This document shows, piece by piece, positions 36,689 to 44,808 of a stretch of 64,000 nucleotides of DNA. The notes below the pieces were generated by a model. It saw nothing but the letters and a program-made list of their open reading frames with translations. It ran no database searches and was not told where the DNA came from. Every line of letters begins with the position of its first letter. Position 1 is the stretch's first letter. Position numbers and translations under genes: made by a program. Source of the DNA: Sphingobacteriales bacterium (GTDB lineage Bacteria; Bacteroidota; Bacteroidia; Chitinophagales; UBA2359); NCBI GenBank assembly GCA_016706405.1, contig JADJJT010000001.1, positions 62,001-126,000 of the forward strand, written 5' to 3'.

Positions 36689-37529
36689 TTTTGTGTCCTT
36701 TGCGGTAAAACACTAACCGCAGAGTTCGCTAAGATTTCAACCGCTAAGTTCCGCTAAGCCCTTTTGTGTCCTTTGCGGTAAAACACTAACCGCTAAGTTC
36801 GCTAAGATTTCAACCGCTAAGTTCGCTAAGTCCTTTTTTGCCCTTTGCGGTAAAACACTAACCGCTAAATTCGCTAAGATTTCAACCGCTAAGTTCGCTA
36901 AGTCCTTTTGTGCCTTTTGCGGTAAAACACTAACCGCTAAGTTCGCTAAGATTTCAACCGCTAAGTTCGCTAAGCCCCTTTGTGCCCTTTGCGGTAAAAC
37001 ACTAACCGCTAAATTCGCTAAGATTTCAACCGCTAAGTTCGCTAAGTCATTTTGTGCCCTTTGCGGTAAAACACTAACCGCAGAGTTCGCTAAGATTTCA
37101 ACCGCTAAGTTCGCTAAGCCCTTTTTTGCCCTTTGCGGTAAAACACTAACCGCTAAATTCGCTAAGATTTCAACCGCTAAGTTCGCTAAGTCCTTTTGTG
37201 CCTTTTGCGGTAAAACACTAGCCGCTAAGTTCGCTAAGATGTCAACCGCTAAGTTCGCTAAGCCCCTTTGTGCCCTTTGCGGTAAAACACTAGCCGCTAA
37301 GTTCGCTAAGATTTCAACCGCTAAGTTCGCTAAGTCCTTTTGTGCCTTTTGCGGTAAAACACTAACCGCTAAATTCGCTAAGATTTCAACCGCTAAGTTC
37401 GCTAAGCCCCTTTGTGTCCTTTGCGGTAAAACACTAACCGCTAAATTCGCTAAGATTTCAACCGCTAAGTTCGCTAAGTCCTTTTGTGCCTTTTGCGGTA
37501 GAACACTAACCGCTAAATTCGCTAAGATT
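36689..37529. repeat. 72-bp tandem repeat array, 11 full copies plus a partial one
   Basis: Unit of 72 bp: TTTTGTGCCCTTTGCGG, then TAAAACACTAACC, then two versions of GCTAAGTTCGCTAAG separated by ATTTCAACC, then CC. Copy one carries an extra C (73 bp); the next ten are exactly 72 bp with scattered substitutions (for example TAAATTC/TAAGTTC and GCAGAG variants); the last stops after 48 bp at 37529. Because 72 is a multiple of three, one plus frame stays open through the later copies, but this is not treated as a gene. The array ends exactly at the stop codon of the GxxExxY gene, and a 15-bp piece of the same unit (CCTTTGTGCCCTTTG, 37944-37958) recurs on that gene's other side. Confidence 0.95.
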
Positions 37530-37905
37530 ATACTCCATTAGCTACACGTTTTATTCCTTGCTTTAAAAGTGCTACATTAAAGTTGATGAGCAATCCCAAC
37601 TTAAACTCACCCAGCTTCAAATAGGTTAGGGTTTGTGCAAGATGAACATCATTTAGTGCTTCAACGCTTTTTACTTCAATAACTACTTTATTTTCTACCA
37701 GTAAGTCCATTCTATAACCACAATCTAATTTCACTTCTTCAAATACCAATGGCATAGGCTTTTCCTTTTCTACCTTCAGTCCTTCTCTCTGCAAAACATA
37801 ATAAAGGCACTCCTGATATGCACTTTCAAGCAAACCAGGACCAAGCGCCGTATGTACTTTAATCGCTGCACCAATTATTTTATTTGATATTTCATTTTCT
37901 GTCAT
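37528..37905 (-). CDS. GxxExxY protein (PD-(D/E)XK nuclease fold)
   Basis: 125 residues, whole length of the family. The naming motif is GLLESAY (24-30). The nuclease-like core follows: YRMDLLVENKVVIEVKS with D67, E77 and K79 in the PD-(D/E)XK arrangement, and the LGLLINFNV strand near the end. The GxxExxY family (TIGR04256/PDDEXK_3 type) is widespread in environmental bacteria and has no established role. The gene is bracketed by the 72-bp repeat array on one side and by a related fragment plus a 9-bp hairpin (37954-37962 / 37971-37979) on the other, suggesting that gene and repeats move or are maintained together (inference). Confidence 0.92.
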   Translation of the reverse strand: MTENEISNKIIGAAIKVHTALGPGLLESAYQECLYYVLQREGLKVEKEKPMPLVFEEVKLDCGYRMDLLVENKVVIEVKSVEALNDVHLAQTLTYLKLGEFKLGLLINFNVALLKQGIKRVANGV

Positions 37906-37953
37906 ACTTATTTATATTATTCTTTTTGTTTACTTTGCGAAAACCTTTGTGCC

Positions 37954-37979
37954 CTTTGTCGTACAACAAAACGACAAAG
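37954..37979. repeat. Perfect 9-bp inverted repeat upstream of the GxxExxY gene
   Basis: CTTTGTCGT and ACGACAAAG separated by 8 bases, about 50-75 bp upstream of the GxxExxY start. No T-tail, so not a typical terminator on either strand; it could be a regulatory or recognition hairpin. Confidence 0.6.
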
Positions 37980-38013
37980 TTACACAAAGTTTATTCTTTA
38001 ACAGCGGTTAAAC

Positions 38014-39202
38014 TTAAAATTTCAGGTTAAACGCATTAAAATAGTGGTTGGATTAATTTGAGGAGATACATATCGTTCCAAGCGGCGATGTGTCTTCGTT
38101 TTTTAATACTGTTTTTGTCGTCATTTTGGGTTAAGATTTGTAGGGCTATTTTTCTGAGAGTAGCAAAGTTTTCAGCAGCATATTTGGTTCTGCTACGATT
38201 ATGGTCTTCATTAAAGACAACATCGAGCATCCAGTGTAGGTTGTTTTCAATACCCCAGTGGTTTCGGCAAATTGTCAAAGCGTTTTGTGGACTTATATCG
38301 AGACTGGTGAGGTAATAGCGAACTTCCTGAGTAGTTTTTTCGGGTTGGTTTTTCAAAGTTCGCTCGGCAATAATACGAATAATTGATTGGCAATCCTTGA
38401 ATTTTGCAGCCGAATCGACAAAAAACAATTGATTTAGCACCGTACAGGTGCGTTTTTCGATGCGTCCGCCGTTGTACTCCACTTTTTCGAAACTTGGCAG
38501 TTGAGCAGCTAATGATGAAAATCGGCTGACGGTTTCTTCAAACAAAACACCTTGGTTCTTTTTCAGTGCCAGTACATAATCTGCCTTTTTATTACGGATT
38601 TGCTCGGCTATATGGGGCTGACAAGCAATGGCATCTATACTAACTATGCTGCCTGCCAGTTCGAGAGCATCCAAAAGTTCGGGGATTGCCGTCTTTTCGT
38701 TGCTCTTTGCTGCCACCTTTTGCTGCCCCAACACCAAACGCTGCTCACACGCCCAAGCAGTTACAATGCATATACCGCTTTTTTTTGACCCTGAACGGTC
38801 GGTTCCGCATAAAACCTTGCCATCAATACAGACCTGTTTGTCGGCTAAAAAACCTAAAAGTTCCTTCGACCAACGATATAAACTTGACGAAAACGCATCT
38901 TTGTCTAAGTGCTGAAATACTCGGTTGAAAGTGTCGTGAGAGGGAATGCCGTTGGGTAATTCCATAAATGTCTTTAAAAAAGACAATTTTTGACGACCAT
39001 ACTCGGCTATTTCCTCAAAATCCTCCGCACCACTTACCACTGCACATAAACTAATAAGCAATATCTCAGGCAGGCTATACAACTTCTTGCGGTTTATACG
39101 AAAATCCTTTACTTCGGCGAAAAATTTAATTGTTTCCATGCCGCAAAAATAATTCCTATCTGGCTTTCTTTTATTTTTAATGCGTTTAACCTGTTAAAAT
39201 TT
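38014..39202. mobile_element. Complete ISAs1-family insertion sequence with 9-bp target duplication
   Basis: The element spans 38023-39193 (1171 bp). Ends are perfect 19-bp inverted repeats, CAGGTTAAACGCATTAAAA at 38023-38041 and its exact complement at 39175-39193. It is flanked by the direct repeat TTAAAATTT (38014-38022 and 39194-39202), the expected 8-10 bp duplication for this family. It carries one intact transposase gene on the minus strand. Perfect ends, perfect duplication and an intact gene point to a recent insertion. It landed in the 3' end of a small minus-strand reading frame. Confidence 0.95.
38036..39139 (-). CDS. ISAs1-family DDE transposase
   Basis: 367 residues, complete. 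N-terminal segment FAEVKDFRINRKKLYSLPEIL and SGAEDFEEIAEYGRQK are typical of the ISAs1/H-repeat family. Catalytic residues fall at D106 (CIDGKVL), D169 (VSIDAIACQPHIAEQI) and E298 (HWGIENNLHWMLDVVFNED). The coding region occupies nearly all the element, with its stop inside the left inverted repeat. Catalyses cut-and-paste transposition with 8-10 bp target duplication. Residues look active and there is no frameshift. Confidence 0.95.
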   Translation of the reverse strand: METIKFFAEVKDFRINRKKLYSLPEILLISLCAVVSGAEDFEEIAEYGRQKLSFLKTFMELPNGIPSHDTFNRVFQHLDKDAFSSSLYRWSKELLGFLADKQVCIDGKVLCGTDRSGSKKSGICIVTAWACEQRLVLGQQKVAAKSNEKTAIPELLDALELAGSIVSIDAIACQPHIAEQIRNKKADYVLALKKNQGVLFEETVSRFSSLAAQLPSFEKVEYNGGRIEKRTCTVLNQLFFVDSAAKFKDCQSIIRIIAERTLKNQPEKTTQEVRYYLTSLDISPQNALTICRNHWGIENNLHWMLDVVFNEDHNRSRTKYAAENFATLRKIALQILTQNDDKNSIKKRRHIAAWNDMYLLKLIQPLF

Positions 39203-39320
39203 CGTCAATCTCTTTTTGATTAAAAATTCCTCTGATGCCTTCGGGATGGAGCATGGTAAAAAGAGGTTCAATCAGGTTTCGTTTGTTCACATCGCCTTTA
39301 TTAGCTGTTAGGCATTGCCT
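39186..39320 (-). pseudogene. Remnant of a small reading frame interrupted by the insertion sequence
   Basis: Reading minus strand from 39320, an open frame gives LTANKGDVNKRNLIEPLF, then TMLHPEGIRGIFNQKEID and EIL, then runs into the IS inverted repeat and stops (TG-stop, 39186). Removing the IS and one copy of the target duplication joins it in frame to seven codons on the other side, SLTAVKE, and a TAA at 37991-37993. The 5' end is unclear: an in-frame TGA lies at 39321-39323, so only a GTG at 39290 or an ATG at 39254 could start it now. The family is not recognised. Before insertion this frame would have stood 85 bp upstream of the GxxExxY gene on the same strand. Confidence 0.6.
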
Positions 39321-39577
39321 TCAAGATGCACTAACGAAAACAACCTAAATTCCGGAAGCTAAGTTTTTCCTCCGGAAAGCTAAACAAACCACCCTCCGGA
39401 AAAAAACAAGAAAAATTTTGTCCCTGTCTGTGCAACCTTTTAATTAACAACTCACCTTTACGGCATACAAAGCACTGATAATTGTTGCGCAACGTTTTTT
39501 TATTTTATGATAGATAATAGTGCTGTAATAAACCACATTAGTTCATTTAAGTTAAAAAAAGTAAAAACAAAATTTGT
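39321..39577. other. Intergenic segment with three clustered TCCGGA palindromes
   Basis: TCCGGA at 39351, 39371 and 39395 (20 and 24 bp apart), the densest cluster of this motif in the window, marking the resumption of host-type DNA right of the island. No gene was recognised. Confidence 0.55.
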
Positions 39578-40399
39578 ATGAAAAAACTATTGATTGCCCT
39601 TTTTGTAGCAGCCACGTTTAGCTTGCTATGGGCGTGCCAAAAAGATTCTTTTTTGCCGAACAACAACGACGCTGCTGACACCGAATTGATGACCGAAATT
39701 GCCAACACAAGCCAAAAAACCGAGATTGATGTAACCACAATGCCAAACGAACTTAAACAATTTGTAGCAATTTATTATAACCCAATACAGGCCGCTAATG
39801 CCTATATAGCACCTCAGTTGGGTTACGAGCTAATTTTAGAAGATGCCACAACTGTTTATTTCGATTTAAATAGCAATTTTTTAGGCAACGACACAAATTA
39901 CAAAGGAGGTAAACCCGACTTGTTAAAAAATGGAAAAGGTTGCCACTGCTTAAAAGGCGACTCGGTAGCACTCGAAACCCTTCCCGCCACTATTACCGAT
40001 TATATTACAGCTAACTATCCTAGCCAAACCATTGTTGCTGCCGTAGTAAAACCAAGCGGAAAATATGGCATCAAATTATCGGGCGGCGACGTACTGCTTT
40101 TCGATGCCGAAGGCGGTTTTGTTAAAGTGTGTGGCCCACCACCCGGCGACCACCCCCACCACCCCAAAGATTCGACCGTTGTTATTAACCACTGCTTAAA
40201 AGGCGACTCGGTAGCACTCGAAACCCTTCCCGCCGCTATTACCGATTATATTACAGCCAACTACCCCGGCCAAACTGCGGTATCGGCAGCCACTAAACCC
40301 AACGGCAGCTTTGCGGTGCTAATTTCGGGCGGTCAGGTGCTTATTTTTAAATCCGACGGCAGTTTTGCTTTTGAATGTACTGCCATGAAACCCAAATGA
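39578..40399 (+). CDS. Lipoprotein with three PepSY-like repeats and possible readthrough tail
   Basis: 273 residues. Lipoprotein-type signal MKKLLIALFVAATFSLLWAC (Cys 20). Three PepSY-like repeats follow; the second and third (ITDYITANYPSQTIV... and ITDYITANYPGQTAV...) are nearly identical and each is introduced by HCLKGDSVALETLPA, reflecting a 75-bp DNA duplication. Pro/His-rich linkers (GPPPGDHPHHPKDS) join them. The frame ends at TGA 40397-40399, but the same frame continues for 18 codons as HGPGHGGHGHGHGKGKGG before a TAA at 40454-40456. The His/Gly-rich tail matches the style of the linker and suggests the original gene was longer. A metal-binding role for the His clusters is inference. 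Confidence 0.78.
   Translation: MKKLLIALFVAATFSLLWACQKDSFLPNNNDAADTELMTEIANTSQKTEIDVTTMPNELKQFVAIYYNPIQAANAYIAPQLGYELILEDATTVYFDLNSNFLGNDTNYKGGKPDLLKNGKGCHCLKGDSVALETLPATITDYITANYPSQTIVAAVVKPSGKYGIKLSGGDVLLFDAEGGFVKVCGPPPGDHPHHPKDSTVVINHCLKGDSVALETLPAAITDYITANYPGQTAVSAATKPNGSFAVLISGGQVLIFKSDGSFAFECTAMKPK
39943..40017. repeat. 75-bp direct repeat, copy 1
   Basis: Begins CCACTGCTTAAAAGGCGAC and encodes HCLKGDSVALETLPATITDY plus the next few codons; 73 of 75 bases match copy 2 at 40189-40263, offset 246 bp. Confidence 0.9.
40189..40263. repeat. 75-bp direct repeat, copy 2
   Basis: Second copy of the 39943-40017 segment with two substitutions, both in the same PepSY-like lipoprotein gene. In-frame, so it reflects domain duplication. 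Confidence 0.9.
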
Positions 40400-40456
40400 C
40401 ACGGACCCGGACACGGCGGGCATGGGCACGGACATGGAAAAGGTAAGGGAGGCTAA
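40400..40456 (+). other. In-frame His/Gly-rich extension after the TGA of the PepSY-like lipoprotein
   Basis: Eighteen codons plus TAA directly follow the TGA stop in the same frame, encoding HGPGHGGHGHGHGKGKGG. Such a biased, gene-like composition in a supposed untranslated region suggests a recent nonsense mutation (for example GGA or CGA to TGA) or readthrough. Confidence 0.6.
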
Positions 40457-40564
40457 ACCAATAATTTTAGTCTTAACTCATCAGTTGCCTTGTAAATTTA
40501 AGACCAATCAAAAAATAAAAAGAGATAGCATTTTTTAGGTGTAGCACTAACAAGGGATTTTTTT

Positions 40565-40599
40565 AGGCCTGTCGGGATAAAAACCGCAGGCCTTTTTTT
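40565..40599 (+). terminator. Rho-independent terminator
   Basis: AGGCCTG (40565-40571) pairs with CAGGCCT (40587-40593), extended by an inner CGG/CCG, followed by a run of T. Ends the PepSY-like lipoprotein transcript. Confidence 0.8.
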
Positions 40600-40748
40600 A
40601 TTCCGGAATATTATTTTTAGAAATACCGAAATTTAGTTGGCTTTTATCCGGATAATTAGCTGCAAAATACCCAAATTTGCAACTTGCTACCTTTTTAATT
40701 ATCTGGAGGTAGTTTTAACATTTATTAATCATTATTTATTTTGTGTGT

Positions 40749-43097
40749 ATGTCCAAAAAATTACGCTTTTCGTATTATAGTGTTGCACTATTTGCCCTTG
40801 TTTTGTTAACCACTTTTAACGCCCAAGCCCAAATACAAGGCGAGGTAAGTGGCATTTGGACAGCCGCCGAAAGCCCAATTTGTGTTACCGGCGATATTGT
40901 GTTGCCAGCCGATAAAACTTTAACTATTGAACCAGGTGTAGAAGTGGTTTTTCATGGCAACTACGCTTTTAATATTGATGGCGCACTAAACGCCACAGGC
41001 ACCGCGCAAAACTGGATAAGTTTTGTACCCGTTGATACCGAAGAAGGCTGGGGCGGTATTCGCATATCGGGGCTACCCACCGATACCCTGCAATTTGCTT
41101 ATTGTTATATTGCCTATGCACGCCAAACAAGTCCCAACAAAACAGGGGGCGGCATGTTTGTGGGCTGCAAATACATTGCACTTGACCACTGCTGGTTTGA
41201 CCATAACTACGTACAAACACATGGCGGCGGAATGCAAATTACCAACAACCTTTCGGATGCTTATTGCACCATAAAAAACTGTATTTTTAGCTTTAATACT
41301 GCTATTGATGATGGCGGCGGCATAGCTACCATGCACGGCCATAATATTGTCATTGAAAATAGTTTGATTTACGGCAACTCGGCTGGCGACAAAGGCGGAG
41401 CAGTAGGCGGCGGCGGCATTAGGTTTCATGGTTATGGCAGCCCGGTGGTAAAAAACTGTGTTGTTACCAATAATTATTGTGTGTCGGGCGGAGCGGGCAT
41501 AAGCTCGTACTGGAACACCAACCCTATTATTACCAATTCTATTATTTGGGGCAATAATGGCGACAATTTGTGGGAATCCAGCCCGCCAGTTGTAAGCTAT
41601 TGCTGTGTGCAAGGCGGCTGGCCGGGCACCGGAAATATTAGCACTAACCCCCAATTTATTGATGAAACCATTAATAATTTTGCCTTGATGCCCTCAAGCC
41701 CCTGTATTGACTCCGGAAACCCCGATTTATATAGCGCAACCGATATTTTAGGCTTCGCGCGCCCTGCCGGCAACTATCCCGATATGGGTATTTACGAAAC
41801 AAGTGCCTCGTATTTTGGTATCTTGCTGTTTCCGCAGCTTAATACCTGCGCCAGCGCTTGTAATGGCTTTATAGATGCCATTGTTACTGGCGGCACCGAA
41901 CCTTATGACCTTGTTTGGAGCGACGGCAGTACCGGAGCGCAACTTTACGATGTTTGCCCTAACGAATATACCCTTACTGCTACCGATGCTGCTGGTTTGG
42001 TGGCAACTTATACCTTTACTATGGACTATATTTTGCCTAATCCGCAAGCATTTTTTACTACCAATAGCACGCAACAATGTTTGCAAAACAATAGTTTTAG
42101 CCTGCAAAACCAAAGTACTATTAATTGTTTGGGTACACTTAAATATAACTGGACTTACGGCGATGGCTTCGACTCGGATGCTGAAAATCCCATCTACCAT
42201 TATACCACGCCGGGCAATTACAATATTGCCCTTACGGCTACAAGCAACGAATTCGGCTGCTCAAACACTTATACCATGCCTGTAACTGTTGCGCAGCCCA
42301 CCCTCGACCTTGGCCCCGACACGGCCCTTTGTGCCCCCGATGTTTTGTTGTACGACCTATCGCAAACTCCCGCCGATAGCTATCTTTGGAGTAATAACTC
42401 GGCCAACCCTATTTTATACATAGATACGCAGGGGGTTTATTGGCTTACAATTCAATGGCAAGGATGCACCACCACCGACACCTTAGTAGTAGCCAATAAC
42501 TGCAAGCCGATTTTACCTGTTGAATTATTGTATTTTTCCGGATTTGCCCAAGCCACCACCAACGAGTTAAGCTGGGCTACAGCCAGTGAAACAAATACGC
42601 AACGCTTTGAAGTGTATGCTTCATCAAACGGCCATAATTTTACACTTTTGGGGCAAGTGCCGGCACACCAAAACAGCAGTACGCAACAGTTATACTCCTT
42701 AACCCATGCTTACCCGCCTGTAAATACTTACTACCAACTGCGCGACGTTACAACCGAAGGTATTACCCAAATCTTGCAAACAATATTTATTGACAGGAAA
42801 AACACATTAACGGCAACAAACAATACTTCCGGATGGGATTTAACAGCAAATACCGATGCTAAAGCAAGATTAGGCCAAACTATTAGCCTTTCAAACTATA
42901 CGCAGCAAAGTCTTCGTGTTTTAATAAAAATATATACTATTGATGGCCGTTTGGTAGTCAATAATCTAATAAATGTCGAACCGGGGCAACAAAACTTAGA
43001 CCTACCCTTTTTAGCAAATACTTTGCCCGGCTATTATTTTATTACTGCCACCGATGGGCAAACTAATCCCAAAACAATTAAATGGATAGCACATTAA
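40749..43097 (+). CDS. Right-handed beta-helix protein with PKD-like and T9SS sorting domains
   Basis: 782 residues from the ATG at 40749; an upstream GTG (40743) only adds two residues. Signal peptide ends NAQAQ. Residues ~95-275 form a right-handed parallel beta-helix (IALDHCWFDHNYVQTHGGGM, TIKNCIFSFNTAIDDGGGIA, IVIENSLIYGNSAGDKGGAV, PVVKNCVVTNNYCVSGGAGI). Around 365-430 is a SprB-like module (NTCASACNGFIDAIVTGG). A PKD-type domain (LKYNWTYGDGFDSDAENPIYHY) follows. The C-terminus has the T9SS reporter-type segment LPVELLYFSGFA... and ends in a type A sorting domain (LPGYYFITATDGQ). Beta-helices of this type occur in polysaccharide lyases and adhesins; no catalytic residues were identified. 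Confidence 0.85.
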   Translation: MSKKLRFSYYSVALFALVLLTTFNAQAQIQGEVSGIWTAAESPICVTGDIVLPADKTLTIEPGVEVVFHGNYAFNIDGALNATGTAQNWISFVPVDTEEGWGGIRISGLPTDTLQFAYCYIAYARQTSPNKTGGGMFVGCKYIALDHCWFDHNYVQTHGGGMQITNNLSDAYCTIKNCIFSFNTAIDDGGGIATMHGHNIVIENSLIYGNSAGDKGGAVGGGGIRFHGYGSPVVKNCVVTNNYCVSGGAGISSYWNTNPIITNSIIWGNNGDNLWESSPPVVSYCCVQGGWPGTGNISTNPQFIDETINNFALMPSSPCIDSGNPDLYSATDILGFARPAGNYPDMGIYETSASYFGILLFPQLNTCASACNGFIDAIVTGGTEPYDLVWSDGSTGAQLYDVCPNEYTLTATDAAGLVATYTFTMDYILPNPQAFFTTNSTQQCLQNNSFSLQNQSTINCLGTLKYNWTYGDGFDSDAENPIYHYTTPGNYNIALTATSNEFGCSNTYTMPVTVAQPTLDLGPDTALCAPDVLLYDLSQTPADSYLWSNNSANPILYIDTQGVYWLTIQWQGCTTTDTLVVANNCKPILPVELLYFSGFAQATTNELSWATASETNTQRFEVYASSNGHNFTLLGQVPAHQNSSTQQLYSLTHAYPPVNTYYQLRDVTTEGITQILQTIFIDRKNTLTATNNTSGWDLTANTDAKARLGQTISLSNYTQQSLRVLIKIYTIDGRLVVNNLINVEPGQQNLDLPFLANTLPGYYFITATDGQTNPKTIKWIAH

Positions 43098-43128
43098 CAA
43101 TAAAAAAAGTAGCAACTTATTTAGATGG

Positions 43129-43163
43129 TTTGCCTTTAAGTGAAACTTAATAGCGTACTTTTG
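43129..43163 (+). promoter_or_regulatory. Promoter (TTTG / 23 bp / TACTTTTG)
   Basis: TTTG 43129-43132 and TACTTTTG 43156-43163, spacing slightly long (23 bp); about 95 bp before the MBOAT gene start. Confidence 0.5.
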
Positions 43164-43257
43164 CGGCCAAATCAAACTGCTGCTTATTTATAGCACAATC
43201 TAATACAATATCCGGTACAAATAACCTTAATTAGCCCTAATTTCAGTGAACCAAACC

Positions 43258-44766
43258 ATGATGAACCAAATTTGGCAAAGTTTGGCTTATGACGGCAATA
43301 ACCCCATGATTTTTAATAGTGGGCAGTTTTTGTTGTTTTTTTTGGTATTTATGTTGGGCTATTCTTTGGTTTATAAACATCAACTGCCTAAAGTAGTATT
43401 TATTACGGCGTTTTCGTTGTATTTTTATTATAAGTCAAGCGGGGTATATGTGGGTTTGTTGTTTGTTTCAACGGTTGTTGATTTTTATTTAGCCCGCGCC
43501 ATACATGCCGCGCAACATAAAGTAGTGCGTAAATTTTGGTTAGTAGTAAGTTTGGTTGCCAATTTAGGCTTATTGGGTTATTTTAAATATACTAATTTTT
43601 TTGGCGAAATTTGGTCAAATTTATCCGGAGGCAATTTTATGCCTTTGGATATATTTTTGCCTGTGGGTATTTCGTTTTTTACTTTTCAGTCGTTGAGCTA
43701 TACCATTGACGTTTACCGAGGCGAGTTAAAGCCCATAAATAGCTTGCTCAATTATGGTTTTTATATTTCATTTTTTCCGCAGTTAGTAGCCGGGCCTATT
43801 GTGCGCGCCCGCGACTTTATACCGCAAATAACCCAAGTGCCGCATGTTACGCAGGCAATGATGGGGCGTGCCGTGTTTTTAATTGCTGCCGGCCTATTTA
43901 AAAAGGCAGTTATCAGCGATTATATTGGGGTAAACTTTGTTGACAGGGTATTTAGCACGCCCCTGCAATACACCGGCCTCGAAAATTTATTTGCCATTTA
44001 TGGTTATGCCTTACAAATTTATTGCGATTTTTCGGGTTACTCAGACATGGCCATTGGCATTGCTTTGCTGTTAGGATTTCATTTCCCGGCAAATTTTAAC
44101 GCCCCTTATCAAGCGCGCAATATTGTCGATTTTTGGCGGCGTTGGCATATTTCTTTATCAACATGGCTGCGCGACTACCTCTATATTGCTTTAGGCGGAA
44201 ACCGAAAAGGCAAAGTCCGAACCTATATAAACCTTTTAATTACAATGTTGCTGGGCGGACTTTGGCATGGTGCCTCGTTTAAATTTATAATTTGGGGAGG
44301 CCTGCACGGTTTAGCTTTGGCGGCACATAAATTTTATCATCACAACAAAAGGGCTATTTGGGGCAAAGCCATTGCATCAAATCATACTAAAGCCAATACT
44401 AATAGCGCAATAAAATATTTGAACCATTTTTTAGGTATGGTGGTAACGTTTAATTTTGTGTGCTTTTGCTGGATATTTTTTAGAGCGCCCGATTTAGAAA
44501 CGGCACGACAAATAATAGAGCAAATACTATGGCAATTTCATCCGGAAGTTTTTGTTGAGTTTTTATCCGGATATACTCATATCTTATTGTTTATGGTATT
44601 GGGGTATTTTATTCATTTTATACCGCAACCTATTGAACAGTATTACCAAGATAATGTCACGCGGTGGCCATTAATAGCACAAGCATTATTATTAGTAGCC
44701 GTTATTTGGCTGGTAGTACAAGTAAAATCAGCCGATATACAGCCGTTTATTTATTACCAATTTTAG
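43258..44766 (+). CDS. MBOAT-family O-acyltransferase (AlgI/DltB-like)
   Basis: 502 residues from the ATG at 43258; GTG 43246 and ATG 43261 are alternatives. Ten or more transmembrane helices. Family motifs: LPVGISFFTFQSLSYTIDVYRGE, YISFFPQLVAGPIVRARDF, ALQIYCDFSGYSDMAIG, NIVDFWRRWHISLSTWLRDYLYIALGGN and GGLWHGASFKFIIWGGLHG with the catalytic His at about 337. These are hallmarks of AlgI/DltB-type enzymes that pass acyl groups across the membrane to surface polysaccharide or peptidoglycan. Such genes normally pair with an AlgJ/AlgX/DltD-type SGNH partner; none is adjacent here (the next gene is a convergent acyl-CoA dehydrogenase). Family call strong, substrate unknown. Confidence 0.92.
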   Translation: MMNQIWQSLAYDGNNPMIFNSGQFLLFFLVFMLGYSLVYKHQLPKVVFITAFSLYFYYKSSGVYVGLLFVSTVVDFYLARAIHAAQHKVVRKFWLVVSLVANLGLLGYFKYTNFFGEIWSNLSGGNFMPLDIFLPVGISFFTFQSLSYTIDVYRGELKPINSLLNYGFYISFFPQLVAGPIVRARDFIPQITQVPHVTQAMMGRAVFLIAAGLFKKAVISDYIGVNFVDRVFSTPLQYTGLENLFAIYGYALQIYCDFSGYSDMAIGIALLLGFHFPANFNAPYQARNIVDFWRRWHISLSTWLRDYLYIALGGNRKGKVRTYINLLITMLLGGLWHGASFKFIIWGGLHGLALAAHKFYHHNKRAIWGKAIASNHTKANTNSAIKYLNHFLGMVVTFNFVCFCWIFFRAPDLETARQIIEQILWQFHPEVFVEFLSGYTHILLFMVLGYFIHFIPQPIEQYYQDNVTRWPLIAQALLLVAVIWLVVQVKSADIQPFIYYQF

Positions 44767-44808
44767 TTTTGGTTGGTTAGTTCGCCGGTTATGGATGGCG
44801 TTAATTAA

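Noticed and set aside
36689..37529. Possible CRISPR array
   Set aside because: Units are contiguous and near identical along their full length; no unique spacers and no cas genes.
37239..37541. 100-codon plus-strand frame in the 72-bp array with repeated CxxCGK motifs
   Set aside because: The unit length is a multiple of three, so an open frame is a by-product of repetition; the ATG arises from one substitution and there is no promoter or homologous protein style.
40397..40399. TGA read as selenocysteine
   Set aside because: No hairpin resembling a SECIS element was seen next to the TGA, and the position is not in a redox motif.
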